Below are positions 1-8,267 of a stretch of DNA of 64,000 nucleotides, piece after piece. Below the pieces are notes generated by a model. That model was not told the origin of the DNA and did not search any database. It saw only the letters and a list, made by a program, of their open reading frames with translations. The DNA comes from WVYX01 sp039586815 (GTDB lineage: Bacteria; Gemmatimonadota; Gemmatimonadetes; Gemmatimonadales; GWC2-71-9): assembly GCA_039586815.1 (NCBI GenBank), contig JBDHJR010000011.1, positions 1-64,000 on the forward strand. The letters run 5' to 3'. A program made the translations under genes and the position numbers. The stretch's first letter is position 1. Every line of letters starts with the position of its first letter.

Positions 1-360
1 GTCGCCACTCGTGATGACGCCGTGCAGTCCGCCCTCATCCATCACCGGGAGGTGGCGCACCCGCTTCTCCGTGAAGAGTGCCATGCACTCCTCCACGCGG
101 GCTTCGGGCTTGCAGGTAATCACGGGGACCGTCATCACCTCTCGGAGCTTCACCGCCGCGGGGTCGCGCTGCTCGGCGACCACACGCCGCAGCACGTCCC
201 GCTCGGTGAAGATCCCGACCAGCTCGTCCCCATCCATGACGAGGACGCTGCCAATGCCGCGCTCGTTCATGGCGCTAGCGGCAGTCAACACCGACTCATC
301 GGCGTGCAGCGAAACGACCTCCCCACCCTTCTTCCCTAGAATGTCTTGCACCGTGGCCAT
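1..360 (-). CDS. CBS-domain pair protein (3' end cut by window edge)
   Basis: The minus-strand frame opens at ATG 360 and runs off the left edge with no stop, giving about 120 residues. The reading starts MATVQDILGKKGG and shows two CBS repeats. The first contains SVLVMDGDELVGIFTERDVLRR and ends near residue 62. The second starts at LREVMTVPVITC and ends HLPVMDEGGLHGVITSGD at the edge. 'GIFTERD' and 'VMT' are CBS hallmarks. Tandem CBS domains form a Bateman module that binds adenine nucleotides. As a stand-alone protein it is probably a small cytosolic energy sensor. It diverges from the cupin gene, with 115 bp between them. Confidence 0.85.
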   Translation of the reverse strand, partial: MATVQDILGKKGGEVVSLHADESVLTAASAMNERGIGSVLVMDGDELVGIFTERDVLRRVVAEQRDPAAVKLREVMTVPVITCKPEARVEECMALFTEKRVRHLPVMDEGGLHGVITSGD

Positions 361-413
361 GGACCATCCTCCGTGCGCGGGGGTCAGGGCACCCTTCCTC
401 CGATTGTAAAGGC

Positions 414-425
414 TTCCCGCGGGAA
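414..425. promoter_or_regulatory. 12-bp perfect palindrome between divergent genes
   Basis: TTCCCGCGGGAA reads the same on both strands and sits mid-way between the CBS start (360) and the cupin start (476). It could be an operator for either gene or a small hairpin. No regulator is identified and the length alone is weak evidence. Confidence 0.25.
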
Positions 426-475
426 ACGCCAGGCGGTATTGTCGCGCGTCGTCGGGCGGTGAAGATTCTATCCGC

Positions 476-802
476 ATGTCCAACGCAGACCTACACACCC
501 GTCCCACGGCCATGACCGACCTGGTGGAGTACCAGCAGGGTTCGATCGTGAGCCGCCGCCTCCTCAAGCACCGCTCGGGCACGATGACCGTCTTCGCCTT
601 CGACCGGGGCCAGAGCCTGAGCGAGCACACCGCGCCGTTCGAGGCCGTGTTGCACGTGCTGGAGGGCGAGGCAGAGGTGATGCTCTCGGGCTCGCCCTTC
701 ACGCTGCGGGGCGGCGAGATGATCGTCATCCCGCCCCACGTGGCGCACGCGGTTCGCGCCGTCGAGCGTTTCAAGATGGCACTCACTCTGGCGCGCGATT
801 GA
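476..802 (+). CDS. Small single-domain cupin
   Basis: 108 residues from ATG 476; ATG 512 is an alternative start. The single cupin_2 barrel covers about residues 35-105. Motif 1 is degenerate (SLSEHTAPFEAVLHVLEGEAEV, only one clear His plus a Glu). Motif 2 reads GGEMIVIPPHVAHAVRA with the usual Pro-x-x-x-His. No signal peptide is seen, so it is cytosolic. Such proteins bind a metal or small ligand and often act as quercetinase-like or stress proteins; the substrate cannot be read from sequence. The gene stands alone. The next gene starts 337 bp downstream behind its own promoter. Confidence 0.85.
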   Translation: MSNADLHTRPTAMTDLVEYQQGSIVSRRLLKHRSGTMTVFAFDRGQSLSEHTAPFEAVLHVLEGEAEVMLSGSPFTLRGGEMIVIPPHVAHAVRAVERFKMALTLARD

Positions 803-903
803 AGTGATCCCGCCCCAGCTCTCCAACATATTGCAGGGCAAGGTGTTAGAGGGCCAGGAATGGGGGGTTGGGTGCCCCCTCCAGGGGACACCGGGGCACA
901 GCC

Positions 904-933
904 TTGACACCGGCGGTACGGGGGCGCAATAAT
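904..933 (+). promoter_or_regulatory. Sigma70-type promoter of the SusC/D operon
   Basis: TTGACA (904-909, perfect consensus), an 18-bp spacer and AATAAT (928-933, 5 of 6 to TATAAT). Transcription would start near 940, leaving a leader of about 200 nt before ATG 1140. The second SusC operon also has a perfect TTGACA (minus strand, 26558-26553). Confidence 0.55.
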
Positions 934-1050
934 GACCGTCGGCATACATTAACCTTATGCCATTAGGCTACATGCGGGCGACGGGCTTCCCTCTGATTCG
1001 GCCCGGCACCGCACACCACAAAGAAACTTGGTAGCGAGACGCGAGTTCAG

Positions 1051-1070
1051 CCTCGCGCGAATGCGCGAGG
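1051..1070 (+). other. Perfect hairpin in the SusC leader
   Basis: CCTCGCGC pairs with GCGCGAGG across a GAAT tetraloop. It lies 70 nt upstream of the start codon, has no T-run after it, and is outside the ribosome site. It may stabilise the mRNA or be a binding site; it does not look like a terminator. Confidence 0.4.
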
Positions 1071-1139
1071 TAGAGTCCCGTTCGTGGGGCGTACTGCGTC
1101 GCCCCCGTCGGGTTCTTTATCACCTCATAGGAGGGTCCT

Positions 1140-4100
1140 ATGCGCTACAAGTGGTTATGGACCAGTAGCGGAGGCGTGGTCCTCGCCCTGCTCGCCCTGG
1201 CGGTCGCCGCTGTTCCGGCGTTCGCTCAGACGGGCAGCATCGAGGGTACCGTGCGAAACGCGCAGACAGCCGGCCCAGTTGGCGGCGCGCGCGTTATCGT
1301 GGTCGGTACGGACCTCGCCGCTACGACCAACCCCGATGGGTACTACCGGATCAATGACGTTCCGGCTGGCACCCACGAGGTGCGGGCGGCCATCATCGGT
1401 TACACGGCCGTGACGGTCGGCAACGTGTCGGTGGGAGTCGGTCTCCCCCTCACGCTCAACATCCAGCTTCAGCCTGCGGTCATCCGACTGGACGAGGTAG
1501 TGGTGACCGGCGTGCTAGGTGAGACGCAGAGGGCCAAGCTGCCCTTTACGGTGGAGCAGATCTCGGGTGACGACATCCCGGTCCCGGTGACGGACGCTGC
1601 GTCCGCCATCTCGGGTAAGGTCGCGGGCGTCACGGTCGTGAGTGGCTCAGGCCGTCCGGGTGCCGCACCCACGATCCTGCTGCGCGCGCCCACGATGATC
1701 GACGCTTCGGGCCGAAACCAGGAGCCGCTGTACGTGGTTGACGGCGTGATCCTGGGCTCTGGCCTGGTCGACCTCGACGCGCTCGACATCGAGAACATCG
1801 AGATCGTGAAGGGCGCCGCGGCTGCCTCGCTGTACGGTTCCCGCGCGGCGGCCGGCGTCGTGCAGATCCAGACCCGCCGGGGCAGCGGTCTGCCGCAGGA
1901 GGAGATCCGCTTCACGGTGCGTTCCGAGTTCGGCGTGGCCGGCTTGGAGAACACCTTCGATTTCCCCCAGCACCACTTCTACGAGATGACGTCTGACGGG
2001 TCGCAGTTCGTGGACGCAAGTGGCAACCCCTGTGACTGGCTGGAATGTCCCAGCGTGAATATCGCGGGGACGGACATCTGGGACACGTTCATGGTCTACG
2101 AGTGGCCCGGTGCCACCTACGACCAGGCGGGCCGTTTCTTCGACCCCGGGAACTTCTTCCAGAACTACCTGGCGGCCGAGGGTCGCTCGGGAGGTACCAA
2201 CTTCCACGCCTCCTGGAGCAACATGCAGGAGCAGGGCGTGATGCCCGGCAAGGAGGGCTTCACGCGCAACAACTTCCGCGTGAACGTGGACCAGCGGCTG
2301 GGCAGCTCCTTCAAGATCGGTGCGAGCGCGTTCTACAGCCGGTCCACGCAGGACGACTTCGGGGAGTCCGGGGGCAACATCCTGTTCGACCTCACCCGCA
2401 TTCCGGCCGGCGCGGACATCCAGAAGCTGAACGAATGTTCGGACCCGACCGGGGCCACCTGCGCGAATTGGGAGATTCCGAGGCTGTTGCCTGACGGGAC
2501 GCAGGATCCCAACGACGTGTGGGTCGTTCCGGATCCACAGAACGACGAGAGTCCAAACCCGCTGTACGAGTCGCTCAACATCGACGACGTCACGACGCGC
2601 GGCCGCTTCCTGGGCAGCGCGAACGTGCGGTGGAGCCCGCTGCACTGGTTGAGCCTCGACGGCAACGTCAGCTACGACAGGCTCGACTACAACAACCAGT
2701 ACTACCGGTTCAAGGGCTACAAGAGCCAGCCCGCCAGTCCGGACACGCAGGGCGGGGGCATGAGCCGGTACAACTCGCTCACCGAGGCGTTCAACGCGAG
2801 CGCGAACCTCACGCTCAACTACCGCTTCAACGAGCTCGCCACCCGGGCGCAGTTCCGCTACCTCGTCGAGTACGACGACTTCGAGGACACGTGGGCCGGG
2901 TCGGACAGGTTCACAGTGGGTGAGGTACCGACTCTGCAGAACCTCGATCGGACACAGATCTATGCATTCGAGTCGGAGACCGAGCCGGTGCGTGCGGACG
3001 GTTACTTCGGTATCGTCAACCTGGAGTACAAGGACCGCTACATCCTCGACGCGCTGGTGCGTAACGATGGTAGCTCCCTGTTCGGTCCCGACGAGCGGCG
3101 CCACTGGTACTGGCGTCTCGCCGGTGCCTGGCGGGTAACCGAGGACGTCCGGATCAACGGGTTCGATGAGCTCAAGCTGCGCGCGGCGTACGGAACGGCC
3201 GGCGGCCGGCCCGGCTTCTCGGCGCAGTACGAAACCTACAGTGTGACCTCGGGCGGAGTGTCTCCCGCCGTCCTGGGGAACCGGAGCCTCAAGCCCGAGC
3301 TCTCCAAGGAGCTGGAGCTCGGGGTGGACATGTTGCTGTTCGGCCGCGCGGGCCTCACGGTCAACTACGCCAGCACCAACACCGAAGACCAGATCCTGCT
3401 GGTGCCGTTGCAGGGCTATGCCGGCTTCACGGATCAGTGGCAGAACGCCGGTACGCTGAAGAGCACCACGTGGGAGGCGATGCTCGACTTCCAGCGGTGT
3501 GGCCGGCCAGAGCATGGGTGACGTGTTCTACGCTCGTGAGGGTGAGGCGATAGGCCAGTTCTACGGCGCGAATTTGGCCACCGATTGCGGTCACCTGCTT
3601 GGCGCAATCGACTGCAACGAGTTCGCCGTTAACGACGACGGCCTGCTGGTGTGGGTGGGCTCGGGCGGCAGCCTGGACAACCCGCAGTGGGGGACGTCGC
3701 GGACCGAGCAGTTCGGCTTCATGGGCTCGAACGCAACGCTGATGTGGGGCACGCCATTCCTTGGCTGGGGCATCGACCGCGTCAGCGGCGACACCACCCA
3801 GTACCTGCCCACCGGCCAGACGCAGCCCAACTACACGCTCGGGCTCGGCTCGACGGTGACGTGGGGCGGCCTGTCGCTGTACACGCTGGTCGAGTCGGTG
3901 CAGGGCTTCGAAGTGTACAACCAGCCGCAGCAGTGGGCGATCTTCCGGCACCAGGCGGGGATCGAGGACCAGATCAAGAACGGCGTTCCGGAGAACATGT
4001 GGAAGCCGTACGGGTACTACGACCCGCTGTACGGCCTCGCGGGCCTCGGCTCCGTCAACTGGTTCATGCAGGACGGCAGCTTCACCAAGCTGCGTGAGGT

Positions 4101-4341
4101 GTCGCTGCGCTATCAGTTCAGTCAGTCACAGCTCGCCGGAGTGAGTTGGCTGCGCTGGTCCGACGGGATCGGTATCTCGGTGACCGGCCGCAACCTGCTC
4201 ACCTTCTCGAGCTACAACGGCTACGACCCGGAGACGGGGCGTGGCGGTGGTGACACCGGTTCGGCGGCGATCGCGCGTGTGGACGGGTACAACTACCCGA
4301 ACTTCCGCACGTTCACGTTCGCCCTCGAAGTCAACTTCTAG
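1140..4341 (+). pseudogene. SusC/RagA-family TonB-linked outer-membrane protein, frameshifted with internal deletion
   Basis: Two frames together encode one receptor. The first (1140-3521) has a signal peptide ending ALAVAAVPAFAQ, a CarboxypepD_reg domain (about residues 31-115, GSIEGTVRNAQTAGPVGGA), the SusC box LDEVVVTG, a plug (YVVDGVIL, IEIVKGAAAASLYGSRAAAG) and most of the barrel. It ends TTWEAMLDFQRCGRPEHG then stop. The second frame resumes about 3499 (VAGQSMGDVFYAREGEAIG) and continues to a normal C-terminus ending FRTFTFALEVNF. In the intact SusC at 23260-26367 about 45 residues separate the equivalent blocks, so roughly 30 codons are missing as well as the frame. SusC proteins import ligands captured by SusD, powered by TonB. 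The gene is a pseudogene, or intact with an assembly error. Confidence 0.85.
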
Positions 4342-4356
4342 TGGGAGGAGCATCCC

Positions 4357-5982
4357 ATGTGGCGAATGAATAAAGCGACATCGGGTCTGGCGGCCCTCCT
4401 GCTGATTGGCACGGTGGGCTGTGTGGAACTCGACGTTCAGAACCCCAACGACCCCGATGCGGCACGTGCCCTCGCGACACCGGAGGACACCGAGTCGCTC
4501 ATCGGCGGGGGTTTTCTGACGTTCATCAGTAGTTACAGCTATTACGGATCCACCATGTTCCTCAGTGCCGCCTCGTTCGAGCACACGGCGCCGTGGGCCA
4601 ATGCCGGGATGGAGATCTATGCCCGGATCCCGCGCGTGCCGACGCAGAACGTTGCCGGTGGTTCCGAGGTGGCCTGGATGATCTACGCCTGGGAGCAGTC
4701 GTACGCAGCGATCAACCAGGTGGCCTCGGGCCTGTACTCCATCGAGTCGGGCGAGGTGGATCTCGGGACGGAGGGCAACCTCCGGGCCCAGGCTTGGGGC
4801 AAGTACGTTCTGGGCCTGGCCCACGGCACGGTGGCATTGGTGTATGACTCGGGATTCGTATTCGACGAGGACGCAGAGTGCCTGACGACGTCGACATGCG
4901 GGTCGGATCCGGCTGACGTGCCGCTCCAGGGTTACGCGGCAGTGATGACGGCTGCGCTGGGTTACCTCGATGAGGCGGCAAACCTCTCGAGCGGCGCGAG
5001 CTTCATCGTTCCGGCCTCGTGGGCCAGGACGGACGTCCCGGCCGCCACGCTGGAGGACTTAGCGCGCTCCGAGCGGGCCCGCATGCGTGCGAACGTTGCA
5101 CGCACGCCCGCCGAGCGCGCGGCGGTCGACTGGACGGCGGTGCGCAACGACGTTGCCGCTGGCGTCACCGTCGACTGGGACTACGAGGACCCGTGCTCGT
5201 CGTTCGGGCGCGGTACAGCGGGCGAATGCCAGGAGGGGTTCTACCTGCGGAGCTACCCCGGCTGGAGCATGATGCCGATGTGGATTATCGGCATGGCCGA
5301 CCAGTCCGGCGGTTACCAGACGTGGATCAACACCCCGACCGCCGACAAGCGTGAGTTCGTATCGATCACGCCGGACCTGCGGTTCCCGCAGGGGGCTGAC
5401 GACGTCGCGCAGCAGGCGAGCCCCGGAGTGGCTTTCAGAGTGGGCGCGCCTGACGCCGAGCTGATCGGGCGGCGTCCCGACCGCGGAACCTGGCGGTGGT
5501 CGCACTACAAGCCGTACAGGTACGAGCCGTTGGCGACGGTCTATGAGGGCGCCGTCCCGATGTACACGGTGAACGAGATGAACGCTCTCATCGCCGAGGC
5601 CGACTACCGGGCCGGTACCTTGGGTCCGGTTGCGACGTACATCAACAACACACGCACGACGTATGGCCTCGCGGCGACCGACGCTGGCGGCACCAACACC
5701 GACTGCGTGCCAAGGATGCCGCCAACCCACCCCACGAATCCCAATGGTTGTGGCGACTTGTGGGAGATGTTCAAGTGGGAGAAGCGGATGGAGACCCAGT
5801 TCGTGGCGGCCTACCGCAGCGGTTGGTGGCTGGACGGACGCGGCTGGGGCGACCTCATGGAGGGCACGATTTTGCAGTTGCCCGTGCCGTACCGTGAGAT
5901 GCAGCTGCTGCAGCAGCAGCCGTACAATACCGGTGGCGTCGGCGGCAACTCGGCGGCATCGGTGGGGGCCTACGGGTACTAG
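4357..5982 (+). CDS. SusD/RagB-family outer-membrane lipoprotein
   Basis: 541 residues, 15 nt after the SusC frame and preceded by GGGAGGAG. The N-terminus has a lipobox (LIGTVGC, Cys near residue 22) followed by VELDVQNPNDPDAARALATP, the typical start of Gemmatimonad SusD proteins. The interior is TPR-like and rich in Trp and Tyr; near the C-terminus are the usual GDLWEMFKWEKRMETQF and GGRGWGDL-like segments of RagB/SusD. It should sit on the cell surface as the lid and ligand-binding partner of the SusC barrel. The ligand is unknown; no glycoside hydrolase or peptidase is coupled to this pair. If the SusC frameshift is real, SusD has lost its partner. Confidence 0.92.
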   Translation: MWRMNKATSGLAALLLIGTVGCVELDVQNPNDPDAARALATPEDTESLIGGGFLTFISSYSYYGSTMFLSAASFEHTAPWANAGMEIYARIPRVPTQNVAGGSEVAWMIYAWEQSYAAINQVASGLYSIESGEVDLGTEGNLRAQAWGKYVLGLAHGTVALVYDSGFVFDEDAECLTTSTCGSDPADVPLQGYAAVMTAALGYLDEAANLSSGASFIVPASWARTDVPAATLEDLARSERARMRANVARTPAERAAVDWTAVRNDVAAGVTVDWDYEDPCSSFGRGTAGECQEGFYLRSYPGWSMMPMWIIGMADQSGGYQTWINTPTADKREFVSITPDLRFPQGADDVAQQASPGVAFRVGAPDAELIGRRPDRGTWRWSHYKPYRYEPLATVYEGAVPMYTVNEMNALIAEADYRAGTLGPVATYINNTRTTYGLAATDAGGTNTDCVPRMPPTHPTNPNGCGDLWEMFKWEKRMETQFVAAYRSGWWLDGRGWGDLMEGTILQLPVPYREMQLLQQQPYNTGGVGGNSAASVGAYGY

Positions 5983-6005
5983 GGTTCCCGCTAGTAGTCA
6001 GGGCG

Positions 6006-6042
6006 CAGGGGTCGCACCGCTCGGTGCGGCCCCTGTTCTTTT
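6006..6042 (+). terminator. Rho-independent terminator after SusD
   Basis: A 13-bp stem (arms 6006-6018 and 6023-6035, one G-T pair, GCTC loop) is followed by TTCTTTT. It lies 23 nt after the SusD stop codon and is the only clear intrinsic terminator with a T-tract found in the window. Confidence 0.85.
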
Positions 6043-6079
6043 GCGCTGGATCGGCGATACGGGTGGGCACAAACTGCAA

Positions 6080-6103
6080 GGGCCGCACCGTGTGGTGCGG
6101 CCC
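6080..6103. repeat. Second hairpin sharing the terminator's arm sequence
   Basis: GGGCCGCACC pairs perfectly with GGTGCGGCCC over a GTGT loop. The right arm repeats GGTGCGGCCCC from the terminator 70 bp upstream, so the two look like copies of one element. It has no T-run on the plus strand. On the minus strand it follows the small lipoprotein gene (stop at 6135) and may end that transcript. Confidence 0.55.
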
Positions 6104-6134
6104 CGCGATCGCTCCTGGGATGACGCCCGGCCGT

Positions 6135-6320
6135 CTAGACGAACAGACCCCCCGCGTCTCCCGGCATGATCAGGAACCCTGTCCTGGGAGGCTGGCCCTT
6201 GTCGTGCCCCGGGTTCTCCTCCTTCTCGGGTATCTGCTGCGGCGCGGTCGAATCGAAGCACGCACCAACTGCTCCGAGCACGAAGGCCAGCGCCATCAGG
6301 GTCAAGATCTTCCTGGCCAT
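6135..6320 (-). CDS. Small putative lipoprotein
   Basis: 61 residues from ATG 6320. ATG 6326 is in frame, but the AGGAGG Shine-Dalgarno is only 1 nt from it and 7 nt from ATG 6320, so the inner start is preferred. The N-terminus reads MARKILTLMALAFVLGAV with a lipobox ending GAC (Cys about residue 21). The mature part is about 40 residues: FDSTAPQQIPEKEENPG, then PRTGFLIMPGDAGGLFV. No family is recognised. A promoter and a good ribosome site lie directly upstream, which supports a real gene. Likely membrane-anchored; function unknown. Confidence 0.6.
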   Translation of the reverse strand: MARKILTLMALAFVLGAVGACFDSTAPQQIPEKEENPGHDKGQPPRTGFLIMPGDAGGLFV

Positions 6321-6341
6321 GGTCATCCCTCCTCAGATTGC

Positions 6342-6370
6342 AATATACCGGAGCCCGTTCCGGCCCGCAA
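6342..6370 (-). promoter_or_regulatory. Promoter of the small lipoprotein
   Basis: Read on the minus strand: TTGCGG (6370-6365), a 17-bp spacer, TATATT (6347-6342, 5 of 6). The predicted start near 6335 leaves a short 5' leader that contains the Shine-Dalgarno of the gene starting at 6320. Confidence 0.45.
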
Positions 6371-6471
6371 GACGAGCCATGGGAGCCTCGCGCCGCTTGT
6401 CGGCCCTCGGGAGGGCCATGTAGATTCCTGTTGTACGCCGTGATCACGGCGGAGTTCCCCGGAGGTGTGGA

Positions 6472-6885
6472 ATGCCCAACCGCTTCATGTACGTGCTCGC
6501 CGTCACGCTCCCCGTCCTCATGGCCTGCGGGTCGAGCTCGTCCAACGAGACCTATACGAGCCCCTACACCAACGCCCTCTCGCGCGCAGAGCTGGAAGGG
6601 GCGAACACGCGCAACGCGTACGAGGCCGTGGAGCGCCTGCGACCCCGCTGGCTGGTGGTGCGCAGCGGCATGCGCAGCTTCCACATCGAGACCGAAGTAG
6701 CGGTGTTTCAGGACGAAATGTACCTGGGCGATCAAGATGTACTGCGCACGATCGGGACGGACGGGATCTTTTCGATAGAGTACCTGGACGGGTCCACGGC
6801 GAAGGCCAGGCTGACGGGAATCGGCGACAAGCACATTCAGGGCGCCATAATCATCCACATGCAGCCCACGCCGGAACCCCGCTAG
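6472..6885 (+). CDS. Lipoprotein with TonB-plug-like C-terminal half
   Basis: 137 residues from ATG 6472, with GGAGG 7 nt upstream. The lipobox is LPVLMAC (Cys about residue 19), then a Ser-rich linker and ARAELEGANTRNAYEAVERL-type helix. The C-terminal half reads EVAVFQDEMYLGDQDVLRTI, then GIFSIEYLDGSTAKARL, and ends GAIIIHM. This order matches the end of a receptor plug domain (short strand 'VFVDG', 'I..IE.L', 'GVI.I'). It has no barrel. It is probably a periplasmic or surface lipoprotein that mimics a plug; function unknown. Its TAG stop overlaps the stop of the convergent gene through a shared CTAG. Confidence 0.75.
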   Translation: MPNRFMYVLAVTLPVLMACGSSSSNETYTSPYTNALSRAELEGANTRNAYEAVERLRPRWLVVRSGMRSFHIETEVAVFQDEMYLGDQDVLRTIGTDGIFSIEYLDGSTAKARLTGIGDKHIQGAIIIHMQPTPEPR

Positions 6886-7316
6886 CGAGCCACCAGGTCG
6901 CCGCAGGCCACCCGCGACCGGTCCGAGGCACTCAACCGCACCTCCACGTGGTACGCATCCTCGAGGGATAGCGTCAGCCCGAACCGCGCATTGGCCTCGG
7001 CCCGGCCCGCTTCACTCACTTCGAGCTCCGGATAGTCGTCGTCGGCCCCGATCTGGTCGCCGGGGCCCGCACAGCTGCCCAGCCGCACCGACCACGGGTG
7101 CGTAGCGTCAGGCTCGGCTCCCCGGATCGCGGCCCCGGCCTCAGTACCGTTGGCGCTCGACACGGCAGCCGCCTGCCCCGCTACGCCCGGAAAATCCGGC
7201 TCGGCCTCGAGCTGGGTCTCCCACAGCGTGACCGTGGGCTCCCCGCTGTTGAGGTCCACACAGGCGGCACCAATCACGCAGAGCACGAGAAGGCCGCCAT
7301 ATGGCAACCACTCCAC
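6882..7316 (-). CDS. Putative lipoprotein of a Gemmatimonad-type secreted family
   Basis: 144 residues if GTG 7316 is the start. The N-terminus has a hydrophobic stretch and lipobox (LLVLCVIGAAC, Cys about residue 19). The mature part contains AGQAAAVSSANGTEAGAAIRG, then WSVRLGSCAGPGDQIG, YPELEVSEAGRAEANARF, and ends RVACGDLVAR. The pattern 'G-T-C..PG..G', 'Y..L..d..G.a.a', 'vvACG.L' is one I associate with repeated secreted domains in Gemmatimonadota. Two cysteines (GSC and ACG) may pair. The gene overlaps the end of the upstream plug gene by 175 nt in another frame (see finding), so its exact start is uncertain. Function unknown. Confidence 0.65.
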   Translation of the reverse strand: MEWLPYGGLLVLCVIGAACVDLNSGEPTVTLWETQLEAEPDFPGVAGQAAAVSSANGTEAGAAIRGAEPDATHPWSVRLGSCAGPGDQIGADDDYPELEVSEAGRAEANARFGLTLSLEDAYHVEVRLSASDRSRVACGDLVAR

Positions 7317-8085
7317 AGCGAGCGTACGGGTTGAGGAACTCGGGCGGGACAGTGCCCAGACCGCGGAACACCTCGATCACCTCCACATCGAGGGGGCGCA
7401 CCACGTCGTCGATGGCGACGTCACCGCCGGCACGGCCCACCCGGGTCATCAGCACGCCGTCGACCCACACCTGTGCCGGGCAGTCTCCACCGCCGGGGCC
7501 GGCGAGGGCTCGGCCCATGTAGATCTGCCGACCCCCGCTCGCCCTGACTCCGCTTCGCTCAGCGCGGACACCGGGGAGCTCGAGTAGCATATCGGTGACG
7601 TTGGCGGGCGACCGCTGCTCGATTTGCTCCCGCGTTATGTGCACCCCGAGTCCCCTCTCACGCCGGAAATCCGCGTTCTCCAGAATCGGGCTCCTGGCCG
7701 GCCCCGACAGCGCCGTGACCTCGAGCGGCGCAAGAAGCACGGCGTCCGGGGCGAGCCGCACCTCCAGCCCGGCAAAGTCGTGCTCTTCGGTCCAGTAGAG
7801 GAACGGCGTCTGAGCGCGCACGTAGCCTACCGCCGTGACCTCCAGCCGGTACCATCCCCAATCACGGTCCTCGAAGCGGAAGCGCCCCAGGGCGTCGGCC
7901 ACCGTGTAGCCGGCGGTCTTGTTGAGGCGATTGAGCAGGATCACGCGGGCCCCGGCCAGGGGTTCCTGGGACACATCGTCAAGCACCCGCCCTTCGAGCA
8001 CGACTTGGGCAAACGAAGAGCTGGCACCGCAGAGCGAAACGGCGATGCACACTGCCAGCGAGGTAGGCACCCATGCCCGGCCCAT
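7141..8085 (-). CDS. CarboxypepD_reg plus TonB-plug protein without barrel
   Basis: Up to 314 residues from ATG 8085 (AGGAGG 7 nt upstream). The signal peptide ends GASSSFAQ. Residues about 27-110 form a carboxypeptidase-regulatory beta-sandwich (VLEGRVLDDVSQEPLAGARV). Then comes a plug domain: NVTDMLLELPGVRAERSGVRA, CPAQVWVDGVLM, EVIEVFRGLGTVPPEF and RCGVVAIW near residue 262. No barrel follows. The last 50 residues (RALRDWCRLCGPQQRGAHGH...) look like out-of-frame translation over the next gene, so the true end is probably near 7300. It resembles the protein at 20683-21546 closely, including two conserved cysteines. Likely a periplasmic face or partner of an outer-membrane barrel; function unknown. 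Confidence 0.75.
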   Translation of the reverse strand: MGRAWVPTSLAVCIAVSLCGASSSFAQVVLEGRVLDDVSQEPLAGARVILLNRLNKTAGYTVADALGRFRFEDRDWGWYRLEVTAVGYVRAQTPFLYWTEEHDFAGLEVRLAPDAVLLAPLEVTALSGPARSPILENADFRRERGLGVHITREQIEQRSPANVTDMLLELPGVRAERSGVRASGGRQIYMGRALAGPGGGDCPAQVWVDGVLMTRVGRAGGDVAIDDVVRPLDVEVIEVFRGLGTVPPEFLNPYARCGVVAIWRPSRALRDWCRLCGPQQRGAHGHAVGDPARGRAGFSGRSGAGGCRVERQRY

Positions 8086-8267
8086 CACCTACCCTCCTTG
8101 TCGGAAACCTTTTTGAAGGTTAGACGGCCCCCTGAGGGGGCGCAAGGCGCGCTGCCCACTTGTGAGCCCGCCCCTCTGGCGGTAGACTGCCCGGCACACT
8201 AGTGCTCGCCGGCCACCCCTGGGGTCCGGCAGAGGTCGCCCAGATCGTACACGGGAGGAGGTCAATA

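Larger units (their letters stand above)
803..1139 (+). other. Gene-free stretch: promoter and long leader of the first SusC/D operon
   Basis: 337 bp with no convincing gene. It holds an imperfect hairpin at 871-892 (GGTG and CCCCT arms, one mismatch, tiny loop) that may end cupin transcription. It also holds a sigma70-like promoter at 904-933 and a roughly 200-nt leader containing a perfect 8-bp hairpin at 1051-1070. A strong Shine-Dalgarno (AGGAGG) lies about 5 nt before ATG 1140. I recognised no riboswitch family in the leader. Confidence 0.6.

Noticed and set aside
940..1139. Possible riboswitch in the long SusC leader
   Set aside because: I looked for cobalamin, TPP and similar core motifs and saw none; only an isolated hairpin is present.
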